Under the pieces are notes generated by a model. The model saw nothing but the letters and a program-made list of their open reading frames with translations. It ran no database searches and was not told where the DNA came from. Source: Hetaerina americana (lineage: Eukaryota; Arthropoda; Insecta; Odonata; Calopterygidae). Taken from it: a stretch of 64,000 nucleotides of DNA. The DNA is taken from the NCBI GenBank assembly GCA_022747635.1, contig JAKTNV010000003.1, forward strand, positions 52,082,857 to 52,146,856, in the 5' to 3' direction. The translations under genes were made by a program, and so were the position numbers. Positions 1 through 12,200 of this stretch are shown here, one piece after another (position 1 is the first letter of the stretch; each line of letters opens with the position of its first letter).

Positions 1-1064
1 CGTCGTTCTGGTCGCCACTCGATCCCGGGTGACGAGTCCTTTGCCACTTCCCGGGACATCTCGTCCGACGGGTCGACGAGCGAAGGCGCGGTATGTCGCC
101 GCGTCCCTCCACCCAGACCACATCGGAAGAGGTAGAGCAAGTGTCTCCACAAAGAGCGGGTAATATGGCAGAGTTCCACGGGGGCCCTTCTTTGACGGAG
201 CGCGTGGCGGACTGGGGTCCATCTACCGAAGTGGTGTGGTCGGGAAAAATGAGCGCAGATAGTTCCATGTGGTCCGCCTCTATAGAGGCGCTGGGAAGAT
301 CTTCGATATCTTGGCTGTTCTCAATGGAGAAAGATGATGGAGTATCTAGGATTTTCGATGTCGAGAAACTTTTACTCGTATGTGCGTCAACTTCCGGGAT
401 CGGTGGTGCTTCCTTTATTGTCAATGATAAACGGGACGAGGGTCGAGATGTTTGGGACGGGAGACAATCTGCATCCTCACTAGTCACCAGGGGTTCTACG
501 GGTGTTTGAAGCCCTTGATGCAAGGATTGCGAGGCGAGGGCGTCGACAACGTGGGCAGGGGAAGGGGGGATGAAAGATGATCCCTCCTCATTTGACGGGT
601 GCACGGAGACAAAGACCGGCGGTCGTGTGAGATTAGGCGAGGTAGTAGGTACGTGAGCTACTTGTGTATAGCATTCGAGATCAGGAGTTTGGGGTGGTCT
701 GTGTTGACGATTTTCGCTTCCACTGATATTTCCCTCCAAGTGGAGGGGGGTGTGGGGGCCCGACGGGAGCTGCCGGGGCTGCTTTTTCGATGAGTAGCAG
801 GGTTGGCGCCCTCTCCCCTACAGCCACCTCGGGCTCGTCCAGCTCCACGGCGGCATTCGGGTTGGAGGCCAACTCCACTGCTTCGGCATAGTTCTTCCCA
901 CCCCGGTTCCGAGGGTAGGTCTCGTAGCCTTCTTGGTTGCAGTGGGCGCAGGAGCGGCGCTGAACCTCATAGATAATGATGGCCCGGTTGCCGCGGTACG
1001 AGGAAATATTTCTCTTCACCGTCATCCACACCATCCTTGTGTCCGTAAGCACACGCGCCATCTT
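1..1064 (-). pseudogene. gag/ORF1-like zinc-knuckle protein of a retrotransposon, broken and cut by the window edge
   Basis: On the minus strand, about 1061 to 681 encodes a basic stretch followed by CAHCNQEGYETYP. This resembles a CX2CX4HX4C zinc knuckle, but the His position is Tyr and the last Cys is missing. A Pro/Ala-rich tail follows, then a stop at 681-683. One base out of frame, minus-strand reading continues without a stop from about 720 to position 1 with a Ser/Pro/Glu-rich sequence, so a single frameshift separates the two halves. A basic segment, one knuckle and a Pro/Ser-rich tail are typical of nucleic-acid-binding ORF1/gag proteins of insect retrotransposons; I cannot assign the family. 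The remainder lies left of the window. The loss of knuckle residues and the frameshift indicate a relic. Confidence 0.5.
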
Positions 1065-1999
1065 TTCTTACTCCCACCTGTTCTCCCGCGAGCGATGGAT
1101 TTTACCAAAACGTTGGAGCTCGCATAATATGTCTTCCCACGGGGTCCATTGGGAGACAAAGAACTGACAGTTAACGGGTTGCCGAAAGTCTCGTCAATAG
1201 TTTTTGTCGTCCTCTGGGCTCTTAAAGACGGAAACGGTAGTTTTCGAGGAGTATTGTCAAAAAACCTAGTCATTTTAGCTTATTCAGGATTATGAATTGG
1301 CGATTGTATCCAAATTGGATCGCCGTTATCTTCGGGTATGAGACGCAGCGACTCTAACGGGAAGAGGTGGGCCTCCAATGGGGTAATGGGGTTCACCTTC
1401 TCATCAACTTGCAAGGCGACCGTGTTTAAGCGGCGCACGGCCATAAAAAAATTAGATTCAGCATGCTTGAATAAAGAAGGGAAGCGCATCAAAAGAACGA
1501 GCACTTCAAAGAGAAATAACACTCGTGTACACTTCCTTCCCGCTACACGCTCCCGGCGATGGCAAAAAAAAGTAGCCCAAGATCTACACCAGGAGATAAG
1601 GTCAGTCTTGAGCCAGTAAACAAAATGAAAGATAGGCCTTTCTTGGGGAAGAAGTCTAGAGTCAAACCTCACGCTTCTAGTTGAACTAGGCGGTAAACCG
1701 CCGCTCGAATAAAAGCACGATCGGTACCTTGATTTCCGAGAGAATCTGACAGTATCACTCTCCAAATTCCAGCGACCGATGCCTCAATCGCCGGAGAAAA
1801 CAGACACTGTGTATACACAGGGACGTCCTAGTTATCGTGGAAACGTAATTTACACTGAAATCTGCGGGGGTTTTCGGCAACCAAGTGCCCCGATTCTTAG
1901 ACCAGGAGATGGTATAAGGGAGCTTTTTCACCCACCAAAGGAGCAATGGACTACACATGTGTAGTATAAATAAATGTTTATTTAAAAATACATGTTTTA
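1065..1999. other. probable upstream part of the gag-like relic and unassigned repeat DNA
   Basis: Minus-strand reading frames here (1765 to 1280 and 1273 to 1065) run toward the gag-like relic and may be its decayed N-terminal part, but I recognise no domain. The + strand around 1833-1868 encodes GNVIYTEICG and resembles minus-strand DNA at 42665-42708 encoding GNSIFTEIC. This suggests a shared unnamed repeat family. Confidence 0.25.
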
Positions 2000-2479
2000 T
2001 TAGGTAGTATACCAGTTGAGGTAGGTTTTGGATGGACAAAACTACCAAATATATCTTTTGTTTCTCCTAGCAAAACACAACCCAACATCCTTCTCTACCA
2101 AAAGCCCCTCTTAATCTCTGTGTACTTCTTCCCTTCATCCACTCCAATATCCTTATCCTATTCCTGCCCTCTCCTCGTTTGCCTAACATTCTCCTCACTA
2201 TCACAGTCCTCAATATACCACTACTGATCAATATGATTTTAATCCATTTTTCCTTCCTCCTTATGATTTATCCCAACAATCTCCTCTCCTCGCCCACTTT
2301 ATCTAGGACTTCCTCATTTGTTTTCCTTTCGGTCCATTATATCTTCTTTATCCTTCTCCAAACCCATATTTCAAAATTCTCCAATCTACGTCTACCCTCA
2401 TGCTTCAGTGACCATTTTTCCGTGCCACACATACGCTACGCTCCATATTAATGTTTTCACGAGCCTTTTCTCAACATCC
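2000..2479 (-). mobile_element. 3' end of an RTE-type LINE, 5'-truncated
   Basis: This is a minus-oriented copy of the last roughly 480 bp of the LINE found at 38.8-42.2 kb. Conceptual translation of the opposite (+) strand at 2179-2451 parallels the same antisense frame of 41790-42131 over about 85 positions, for example the shared THISK and SNLRL blocks. The 3' terminus at about 2000-2040 carries the family end (CCATCCAAAACCTACC, then a short stem-loop, then TACCTAATAA when read on the minus strand). The coding part covers the C-terminal tail after the reverse transcriptase and is riddled with stops. It ends next to the mariner relic at 2491, so one element probably landed in or beside the other. 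Confidence 0.7.
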
Positions 2480-2490
2480 AACAAAATATT

Positions 2491-2990
2491 ATTGCCAGAA
2501 TTGGTAAATTCACTCAAAAGTCTTCGACGTAGTACTCTTCTGCGTCCATACACATGCTAGCGGGTTTTCCTCTTAAACATTCTGGAAGGTGGCGCCAAGA
2601 CTGCTGCTAACCTACCTCGTCACGGTCTCTCGTAACGATTCAGTGGCAAAGTCGTTTCAGCACGGATTTTAGACGGAGGAAAAGAAAGAAGCCTGGTCGG
2701 GCATTGTCTAAAAATTTGAATCCTCATTCATATGTTAGAGAAGCCCTTGGTAGACCCGCTTGCTAGTTTCCTTTGCTCGTCCGAGAGCACTCGAATCCCG
2801 ATCGCGTCTTCAACATCTCTATCCTCCAAAAACAAAATGTGCCACTCAAAAACATCCGATCTGCCCATGGTGTTATCACCACAAGATGCCTTAAGCATGT
2901 GTTGAGTCTCTCTCCCAGTTTTGTCCAGTTTTACACAGTATTTGATGGCGTAGCGCTGTTCCAATAACCGGCATACAGGTATAACGACGT
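2491..2990 (-). pseudogene. internally deleted mariner (SETMAR-like) transposase relic
   Basis: Minus strand 2970-2729 encodes a mariner N-terminus: LEQRYAIKYCVKL, then a helix-turn-helix region with MLKASCGDN and SDVFEWH. This is the DNA-binding half of Tc1/mariner transposases. Minus strand 2684-2491 matches nucleotide by nucleotide the C-terminal mariner fragment at 43025-43227. The whole DDD catalytic core between them is missing, leaving about 500 bp instead of the roughly 1 kb coding region expected. The N-terminal part stays open for about 80 codons, but the C-terminal part has several stops. I could not identify terminal inverted repeats. Confidence 0.7.
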
Positions 2991-3077
2991 CTAATGAGGT
3001 CGCATTATATAGGTACCGTAAATGAACGATCCGCACTCCGCCTTCCTGAATATATACTCGTTTATGTGGGTCGCAGT

Positions 3078-3335
3078 CGTCCAGGGGGTAGCGCAATGGA
3101 CTACTGACCAGAGGGCCCGGGTTCGATTCCCGGGCAAGCCTCCATAGGCACCTGCAGCCCCACCCCAGCTATGTGATTTTACAGGTATTAGATCTTCCTG
3201 AGAAACCATAACCAGCACAGGGAAAGGAACTGGCCCCCCTACCCTGATATGTGAATTTCACACGCCGTCGGGCTCAGTACTGAGTGAACTCTACCATCAC
3301 CTACCAAACCGACCTTCAGGTTGATTACTGTGTTT
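3078..3335 (+). mobile_element. tRNA-derived SINE
   Basis: A polymerase III type-2 promoter is visible: box A-like TAGCGCAATGG at 3089-3099 and box B GGTTCGATTCC at 3120-3130, about 30 bp apart as in tRNA genes. The acceptor stem does not close and no clean cloverleaf forms, so this is a tRNA-like SINE head rather than a working tRNA. The body contains CCCCCCTACCCTGATATGTGAATTTC at about 3234-3259, which resembles DNA at 20257-20285 downstream of another SINE head, and ACGCCGTCGG, similar to ACGCCGTTCGTCGG at about 13193. The right end is not sharply defined. Confidence 0.6.
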
Positions 3336-4737
3336 ATATAGTATATATAGATAAACTGGCCCTTTTTGAGTCGTGGATTCACTTTGTGAATTTAGTGCGT
3401 GTATAATGAGGTGTTATTTTGCTGTTTTTCCCAAAACCTCAATATGAATTATTAGTCGATGATACCTGTAGGTGCAAAAATTGTCACATTCTAATTATTT
3501 TGAAAACTTTAAAATAAATATACCCATTGATGAATTCATGATAAATTAGTAGGAGTATTCCAAGGGTACATATTTTTCACATCTGGCAGGGCATAAAATA
3601 GTGGTTAAGGAAAGGGAAAGAACCTAAATGGCATAAAGGGAACTAGTAATAACAAGATGAATGGAATTCATTTGAAAAGTTATGGTAAATGTTCGAGGAA
3701 AGAAAAATAAAAGGATCTGAGGAAGACGTTTCGGTAAGGCCGATCTCGAAGAGAAAAACCGTCAATTTGTTAAATAAAAGGACAGTTTAATGGTGATGAA
3801 GTTTGGGGGGAAGAAAATATAAAAGTTGAAGACTTTAACTTCGATTGACCCACGCAAATTTTGATTATTCCACGATCTATATTTACATGCCGATGAGTGA
3901 ATTTATTATTTTTAGGACATTAGTAGGATTTTCGTGATTACAAACGTATAGGGGATAAGGAAAAATTTACCATAAAATATAAATACCATAGTAAATTTTT
4001 CTAAATTCAAAGCCTTCAATTTATATTTAGTTTAATGATATTAAGTTAAAAAACTCATCTTAGCGCAAATTTTAAAAAAATATTAGTATTTTCGTATTTT
4101 CGAAGGTACGGGCAAATTTATTATATAATTAACGGAAAATTTAAAAATAGCTAAAAGGAAAAGACCGGCTACTCAATAATTATTACTTCTCTTAATTTCT
4201 CAAACAAAAAGAACATAGTTCAATAAAATATTTTGTGCAACAAAATAATTGTTCTTGTGCCTCTAAAAAAAGGAAATGGTATGTAAATTTAAGCTGGTTT
4301 CATATGTGTTGTTGTTTTGTGAACTGTTCCATTAATGTATCAAGACTCCGGTTTGCAGTGGACTCATTCCACTTTAAGAGACGTATTTTAGAAACCATTT
4401 GTACAGAGGCGAAAAACTTGAGCAAACTTTTGTTAATGGCCATAAATAAATAAAAATAAAGGCTTAAAATAATGCAATTAAAAGTTATCAAATTCGTAGT
4501 AAGCTGTCCTAGTATTTTTTATATTGTCATTAGGCACCGTACACCACTCATATTAACATAACCGGGGTTACTTGTAATCTACCCGTACACCTAAGAGATA
4601 ATTTCATTGTAAGCTGGGCTGTATTTTCCTTGAAATATGAGACTTCCTCACACTATTAAAATTAACCGCTTACGGTTAACTCTCTGCCGAGAAACTTTCT
4701 TTACTAATGAATCGTTTCCTAATCTCCCCCCTCACAG
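3336..4737 (+). other. AT-rich DNA, probable last intron of the CCN-like gene
   Basis: This stretch is strongly AT-rich with no recognisable coding. It ends in a textbook acceptor: a pyrimidine-rich run (CTAATCTCCCCCCTCACAG) with AG at 4736-4737 directly before the cystine-knot exon. No upstream exon with IGFBP, VWC or TSP1 cysteine patterns was seen between 1 and 4737, so the intron probably extends beyond the window and contains the elements listed above. Confidence 0.5.
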
Positions 4738-5697
4738 AAAGGCCACGAGTGCAAGGCGACGCAGCGGCCTTCTGGCCCGGTGCGCCTGCGTGTGGGCCCA
4801 TGCCGCAGCCGCAAGCGCTTCCGACCCCGCTCGTGCGGCAACTGCCCCGGCGCCTGTTGCCGGCCCGTCCTCACCCACACCATCCGGGTGCTGTTCGCCT
4901 GCGCCACCCGTCGGGGACACCCGCTGCCGCCGGCGGAGGGAGCAGGAGAGGGGGCGGGCGGCGGCGGCTCCGGGGAGGAGGAGCAACTGGTCGGCGGGTG
5001 GGGAGGGCGGTGGCTCCCCGCGCCACCCGCATCACTCCTCTCCCTCGCCCCCCCGGGGACCGACCTTTGGGAGCGAGACCCCGCCAAGGCAAGGAAGAAG
5101 TTGAGGAGGGACCGCTACGAGCGGCAGCAGATGTCCTCGGCGCAGGTTCAGGAGTCCTGGGAAACGCCGAGCCTCTTCCATGGTGGCGAGGAAGAGGGTG
5201 CACTGGAGGGTGTCGCGGTGCGGGAGCGTCGTCGGGCCGACTGGTTCGGTTCCGATGGAGAGGAGCCCGGGGCAAACATCTGGAGGATCAAACCAAACCT
5301 GCCTAAGGAGACGAGACAGCCCAAGAGGCGGAGGCTTGACGTGAGGAGGGGGGGCCGGCAGAATGGAGGCGGGCGGGGTAAGAGGAGCCTCGTGGTTCAG
5401 GGCGGCCGGGATCGTGCGACCCTGATGGAGAGGGTCCGGCGGGGCGTAACAAGCCATCAGTTCGACTGGAGCCACGAGTCAGCGAGCGAGGAGGAACTGG
5501 TCACCTTGAGCGTTCAGTGGATCGAGAAGTGCCAATGCTCGGAGATCCCGTGTCCCGAGACTCCGGCGATCGAGCTGGAGGGCGATGGGGGCGTGGAATG
5601 GAGCGCCGAAGCGGACGACGAAGACGACGGGGAGTACATGGTATCGGACGCCCGGGGCGAGATGATCCTCCACCGCGTCCATCGGGAGAAACCGTAG
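4738..5697 (+). CDS. Ccn: last coding exon of a CCN-family matricellular protein: C-terminal cystine-knot domain with a large insertion
   Basis: This is a terminal exon of 319 codons and a TAG stop (5695-5697), entered from a splice acceptor at 4736-4737, read in phase 0. The opening matches the CCN CT domain: KGHEC, SGPVRLRVGPCRSRKRFRP, then SCGNCPGACCRP, then THTIRVLFAC; after the insertion come VQWIEKCQC and IPC. Ten cysteines sit in CT order (codons at 4750, 4801, 4834, 4843, 4855, 4858, 4900, 5530, 5536, 5551). The family domain has about 15 residues between Cys7 and Cys8; here there are 209, Gly/Arg/Glu-rich, with an RGKR furin-like site at 5374-5385. An acidic tail of about 45 residues follows Cys10. 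CCN proteins are secreted extracellular-matrix signalling modulators; the CT knot mediates dimerisation and binding to integrins, proteoglycans and growth factors. In vertebrate CCN genes the CT domain is also the last exon. The Met codon at 4780 lies inside the domain and is unlikely to be a start. Slit, mucin or Norrin knots are less likely given the CCN-like spacing. An intron hidden in the insert cannot be excluded. Confidence 0.8.
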   Translation, partial: KGHECKATQRPSGPVRLRVGPCRSRKRFRPRSCGNCPGACCRPVLTHTIRVLFACATRRGHPLPPAEGAGEGAGGGGSGEEEQLVGGWGGRWLPAPPASLLSLAPPGTDLWERDPAKARKKLRRDRYERQQMSSAQVQESWETPSLFHGGEEEGALEGVAVRERRRADWFGSDGEEPGANIWRIKPNLPKETRQPKRRRLDVRRGGRQNGGGRGKRSLVVQGGRDRATLMERVRRGVTSHQFDWSHESASEEELVTLSVQWIEKCQCSEIPCPETPAIELEGDGGVEWSAEADDEDDGEYMVSDARGEMILHRVHREKP

Positions 5698-6215
5698 AAC
5701 GTCATGGGGGAATGGGGGAGGGGCGTGGTGGTACCTCCGCGCTCCGAGTTTGCTCGCTTGTTTCGGGCTGGAGGACTTCACAGAGAGAAGGCAGAGCACG
5801 ATTTGGCCAAGGGATGGGGGAAACCCTTTGCTCCAAACCAATCGGAAATTGTGCCGGGTTTTCCAAATGAATTTGAGTTTTGTAACTTTTACTCTTCTTA
5901 AATTTTAAAGATAAATAATGCTAGAAGAAGACCCAATTATATCATGTTCATTAGGGGACAGATTGGCTGTCCACCATCGTCGGTGTTCGAGGAAAGACGA
6001 AGATCTTAGCGGGAAAACCTCCCATAAGCCATTACATAATATAATGGCAGTTCTGAAGAGGAATAGTAAACTTATAAACCTCTTCCGCTCAAAGAGAATA
6101 TTTATCCAGTATAGTGACTACGACATTGTTTCAAGTACAATTTAAAGTTTAAGCCATTCTCAAAAAAATTACCCAAGAGAGCTTCTCTTCCCCCAATAAA
6201 TATTTAGTGCTCCGT
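5698..6215 (+). other. probable 3' UTR of the CCN-like gene with poly(A) signal
   Basis: After the stop codon the GC-rich composition persists to about 5840 and then falls abruptly. A canonical AATAAA lies at 6195-6200, followed by a T/G-rich stretch (about 6224-6240) suitable as a downstream element. This gives a 3' UTR of roughly 0.5 kb. No other feature was recognised in the segment. Confidence 0.45.
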
Positions 6216-9200
6216 ACACATTATTCCTTTTTCTTGGTGATTTAACGCAAATATAATTCTCTACGAATGTGGTATTTCTCTTGTTCACTTATGTTTTCAT
6301 ATGTTATTCATCATTATTTGGCGAAAAACATTAACATATCTATTGGTCTATGACTAATTGAATACAATACACTCCGAAAATATTGGACTAACAAGGAATA
6401 AAAATCATAATCTTAGGAATACTATTTGTCGGAATATAAAATATAAATTCAATTAATGAAAGTGATCATTTTACAGTTTGTCTTACTACCAGTTAACGAG
6501 ATATAATTAAGTCTATGTGAACTGCTTCACCTACTTTTAATTATAACACTTACTGCTTTTACTGAAATAAAAGGATAAAAAGAATCGTATTCAGTAAAAA
6601 CTATTTATTGCCAAGTATCAGGCACATTAAATATTTCATGAAGTTGTCTTCCAGAATCGTATTACGTTTTCTTGTTTTTACATTTTGTAAAGGATATTTA
6701 CAGTTTTACTATAAAGTATTGAAAGAATATCCAATTTAGTAATATCAAGTTAATTTAAATAAAAAAGTAATCATTTCGGGTGTGGAATTTTATTTTTAGA
6801 AATTTATCATCATGTAATTTAGTTTTATCATCTATTTTCTTAGTTCGTAGAAGATGCTAGCTGAAGAACCCATTTCCAAATAATTAATATAGTTCCTAGT
6901 TCAGGGTTTAAAAATTAAGGATCAATAATAGGGCTAGAGCATCGGTGTCCGCTATTTTGATGGTGATTATTTGAGGCACATTATTTATGACTAAACCACT
7001 TTATTGGGATTATGAGTTAAATACCTACGTTAGTAGTAATGGATTTTATTTATCGTATCCAGCGCAGGTGGTGCGTGAGCTGTGAAAGTGATATTATGTA
7101 TATATTCTGTGAATATAACCGCTATTTATTTACAAAAATAAACTTATACTTTCTTTGAATATTTCATTGTGTGATTCCATGTATTTTCAACGTTGATAGT
7201 TCAGAAGAACCTCGCTGAAAGGAATATTTTTCAAGTAATTATTGTTAAACCTTAATGGCTAGGATGCATGCTTAATAGCTTATGCATTTACTATCCAAAT
7301 TAGTATATAAAATGTGACAGTCGTGGGATTTTATCCTAAGAAACTCAGTCACTGATTTAAACCTAAGTACGTTTATAACATATTGAAACAAAACAAATAA
7401 TGATTGCAAACTTGGAAAAAAAACTAAAAAAAGAATTATTTAGATCTTAGTAATCACGATGGAATTAATCTTTCGGGGACAATAATTGGATTGCTTACCT
7501 ATTAATTGCAATAATATTTGTCCAAATACAGTAGAGTAGTGAATTAAGTATTCAATAAATATTCTAATTAACTTTCTTATGAATGTAACTCCAGAGCAAC
7601 CTTGCTTCCTTTTCCATTCTTTGCTATGAAGTTTTAATGGCTACGAATAAATATAGGGGGGCGAAAACTGGTCCAAGTAAAGAAATTCCCATACACATCT
7701 TAAGGAATACATTAAGAAAATTCAGCCACTTTTCTCACGGAAATAAGTATGCGGCAAAATTTCCGTGTAATCCCCGTTTGCATATTTATTATTTGTGGTC
7801 ACTTTTATTAGGGCTAAGAATGAGTTAGAGTGAGAGAGGGAAATGGGGTTCGTAGAAAGAGGGGAAGAGTGAGTGAGAGAGAGAGAGACGATGATGGAGT
7901 CGGGAAGAAGTTTCTTCGTGGGCAAAACCTTAAGCGGAACGGAATGATGCTGAATTCCTTCCCTCCACAATCTCCCCCGCAACAGTTAAAAGCCTTCGGT
8001 TGGTGGGATCGGGAAGGACGGGAAAGGGAGGCATTTTATGACCTCACTGGAGCTTAGATTAGGTTGTTGGAAGTTCCCAGGGTTCTGCGCATTACTTTCC
8101 CTGCGGCCTTTATTAGAGCGAATGCCCTGGCTCGGTGGAGGGCCGAGAAGAAAATTTAAGAGGGAAAGCGACGGCCCTTATCATTAAACCGGCACGCAAA
8201 GCTGTCTTATCCCAAAAATTGCCAGAAGATGGTTTGCACGTTATTTTGAAATGTGCCTTCATCTTCAATATCTTCCACTCCCCGCCTACAGACGCAACCG
8301 CAGGCAGGTCCACCACAACCTACATTATTGTGGTTCATGGTCTCGATGATAGTATTATCGCAGGGTGAGGAATGTAAATAGATCTTATGGCCTCGGTAGT
8401 TAAGACAGAATGGTGGGTAAAACATGTATAGGATGAACCGCGTTATTTACTTTGAATGCTGCCCGTAGAAGACTTCCGGGAGGACTGAAACTGGCTCCTG
8501 AAATTTATGAAAAAGTATTAATGAATCTACAATGACATATTCTTCAATTCAAGAATCCATGAGGAATTTCTTAATGTTGAAGAAGTGAGAGGAATTGCTA
8601 CCTAGTTCCTTACTATATCCCGGAAGCCACCACGAGTGTGTGTGGCATGGAGTCCCGTGGGTGAACATCTAATCATGAATGCAAAAATGGACACATTTAT
8701 TTTTAAAGTATGAAATAAATTTGAGATCAAAAAAGAAGTAAAAAATTCTATTAAGTGTTCAAAAGATTTTACAATAAAGTATACAGCTGTGTCTTTGAGT
8801 AACCATATGACGAAGAAACAAAGATTCCTTGAATTCCGCAGTCAGGCTATCTTTTTCGGTTATCATCTTTCTTACAAATGCATTGAACGGCTTTGATTTT
8901 CTAGATATTTCATGCAAAATACTGCGATTTTTACCCTTCCAAAGAATTGAGAATTTATGTATCAATGGCACCCAGTTCGTATTTATACTCATTTGATGAG
9001 TGAAAACAAGTTTTTCATAGTTTTATTGAGGTTTCTCATGTTCAATATTAGTGTGATTTCCAACGGTGTCTCAAAATGTCTTAAATAGTTCTGTAAGTTT
9101 GTTGACTGCTGAATCTATCTTGCCAGATTTGGACCCAAAATACAGCTTGTCCGATTTTAAATCTCCAAAAAAATAGACTTTTCAAAACTTTTTGATCAAA

Positions 9201-12200
9201 ATATGTATCCTGTATGGAAAACTCTGGTCTCCTAAAGACAGCACCTGATATTGTACTCATTTCTTCTCCACCTGTGGTCAATGTCGATAGTAAAATCCAA
9301 CTACTCTGCATAGTCTATATAGGCTAAAAGTGAAACCTTAGCTATACAATACTTTTTCCTCATTTAAAGAATGGACGTTTAAATATCCTTTAGCATGAAG
9401 AAAACTTTAATCACAACACCGTCCTTGATAACTGATAAAAAAACCGATAGCATTAATTCCTCAATGGCAAAATGGGTATCGGTAAACAAGTGGTCATTAA
9501 AGTTTTCCATATGACATGGCATCATGATGTTAAAAACATTCCTGCACATATGCGTAAAAATGTACGCACTAGTGTGTGGTAAATTATTAAAACCACAATA
9601 GTAATTGATGCCCATTTGATAATTTATGGCACGAGGAAAAATAATTGAATTATCTTTATAAGAAAAGTTTCTACAGCTTTATTCAACTGGATCGCTGCGT
9701 ACACCATTGTTAATTTCCTTGAACAGTTCTTCCATTAGTGGTTATGTGACTTAAGTTATTAGAGATGCTTAGTAGGATTCATTTCGAGTTAAATATGGCC
9801 GCAAAAATCTTTGTGTGATGGCGAAAAATTCCTATGGTTCTTCATAGAAATCTTAAAAAGAGGGATCCTCCTCGCTTTTGGAGGTACGCTGTAGGAAAAA
9901 AATGGTAAGCCATATAGTAAATTTTCATTGATTAGGAATATAGTATCATGCATGATAACCTGTATCCACCATTATCAACCTGTTTAATTTTCTAAATGGC
10001 AAAATTCAAAATTAAAAAAAAAGAATAAAAACTTTCAATAAAAAAAAGAGTCATTTTTAACAATCCGTTGAGTCTATCTATCGGTCTGAGTTCTTCAATA
10101 GTAGATAAAGTAATCGAATTACCTCCTGTTACTGTTTTTAATGTTCCTGTCATGGATCAATAACCCACGGATAGTATTTGAAAATGCTATCCGTGGGTTT
10201 ATTGTTTAAATTCTGTTTAAATATAAACCATTTCCTCCAAATGTCATTTTTACGCAAATTGAAAAAAAATATGCCTCCTAAATTATATGGGCCTAATGCT
10301 ATGGGGATAATTTAAAAACAGATTCGATTTGAATTTAAAAAATTTTGAATCATTTAAACAACAGAGATATTAGTAAAATAAGTAATGTCCCCGCGGACTT
10401 GTCTCTTCATAAATTTAGACGGGAGTGTGCTCAAACTTAAAACGTTTTTTGAAGCTCTTTTTATGCATATTAAATAAGATTTGTGGGCAATATATATCAG
10501 ATTGGCTAACAGGACTTACAACTTTTACAACTGACCGCAAATGGCAGTCCGCTGCCAATATGGTCAGACTCGAGCAGCTGAACGTATTAAATGTACGCCA
10601 TTTCTTTCACCGGGAAGGGATAGTCTTCCTTTATTGCCAAGACCGGTTATTTTGTCATTCCTTAATAAAATATGAGCTTGCATTTATATAGAGTCTACAC
10701 TAATGCCTGTTATAACACGAAGTAGAAGCAATTATTATCAGCGCTATTTTTTCAATAATTTTAGATCATTGATCCGTCAAATAATCATGAATTTATTGTG
10801 CCCGTGCAGGATATGCATCTAAATTAATCCCAGGTTTTCGTTAAACACCGGTCAACTAACTGTGGAACACCAGTGTTCTGTGGAACAGTTTGGTAAACAC
10901 TGCCGTTGACTGATCATGCACTTTCAGGTGAAAACACTCATGGGATGAGTGCACATAAGGAAAAGTTTTTCATAGAAAGTGAGACGCAGCAAGTGGAATC
11001 CATCCAACAAATATAACTTCCGATATATTTCGTCCATTTAACATGTAACCCGAATAACAGAGTACTGCTCTTTATGGGTGTGATTTTGATGCCTGTCCGT
11101 TTTCTGTGAGATTATCTCTAATTATACTGTTTTATGTGTCTTTTTTGCCCCGCTGCGATGTCTTTTAGCTATTTTCATCGGAATTATCAACCTTTAATGT
11201 GTCATATTTGACTCATTACTTTCATAATATGAGTTTTAACTTGGCTTTAAAACTCAACACGGTGGACGATCAGCTGTTTGATCTGTGTATTCTGTTTATG
11301 AGGTTTGACAGATGACGTAGTTCGACTTAATACTGCCTCTACCAATGAATTAATGAAAGGTGAGACCTTTAATTAAAAGTTGGATCCGAAAATGTGGCGG
11401 AAAATTATTCTTTTTGTAACCCTAATCTTATCCTAAGGTATCTCCTCACAGAACTAACATCCCAATTGCTGGTGCACACGTCAATCGGTGAACTTTACTC
11501 CTACCATTCTCATTTCTGGTGTAAATTTATCTGGTGATATTTAGTTATAAGTCTGCTGTGGTTTTAAAAGCCACGGCTATGTGCCACTCAGTCAAATAAT
11601 TACACAGTTAAATAGGGCAACCGTTCGAATACATTATTCCGTTTGACAGCCTATTAATTAAGCAGTTCCAGCTGGGATATCTCACGCACGGCATTCAGGA
11701 GCGCATTAAATCAGAGAAATGACAGTTAAATTCCATCTACTTGGAAACACCAAGGGCAGCATTAAAACCGTAAAAAGGGAGATTGGAAGAATAAGTGGAA
11801 AAGGAACATAATTTTGGCGGATATTCACTGAAGTCGGAACCCTTATGGATCTAATCCCAAAAAAGAACTCTGTTACTATCATGCAAATTATGTGAGTTTA
11901 GAGATATACTCGGAAGAGAGCGACTTTATCGTGGCGCGAGAAAACAACGGTTTGCATTAAAAGGATAAAAATGCAAATACAAAGAAAAAAGGGGAAAACC
12001 TAAAAGCGGGTGAAATGAAAAAAGGAATTCGCAAACTTGAAAAGAGTGGTATTAAATAAAAAATTAATGAGAAAGACAGTGAAGTAGAAAAAGAGAACTT
12101 AACCATGAAGAAGATTAAGGGGAAGCCGCGAAAAATACTTTGTTTTCCGACGGTAATGGTGGGGTGCACAACTGAAACGGCCTCGGACGAAAACAAAAAA

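Noticed and set aside
4637..5475. Other long open frames on both strands over the CCN exon
   Set aside because: Overlapping shadows caused by GC-rich DNA; compositions are Pro/Arg-rich and show no domain.
4780..5697. Independent 305-residue gene starting at the ATG at 4780
   Set aside because: The cystine-knot homology begins upstream of this Met (Cys1 is encoded at 4750) and a strong splice acceptor lies at 4737, so a spliced exon explains the data better.
8759..9615. piggyBac-like transposase on the minus strand
   Set aside because: Only a short HLFTD-like phrase is suggestive; no catalytic aspartate context or terminal repeats could be identified.
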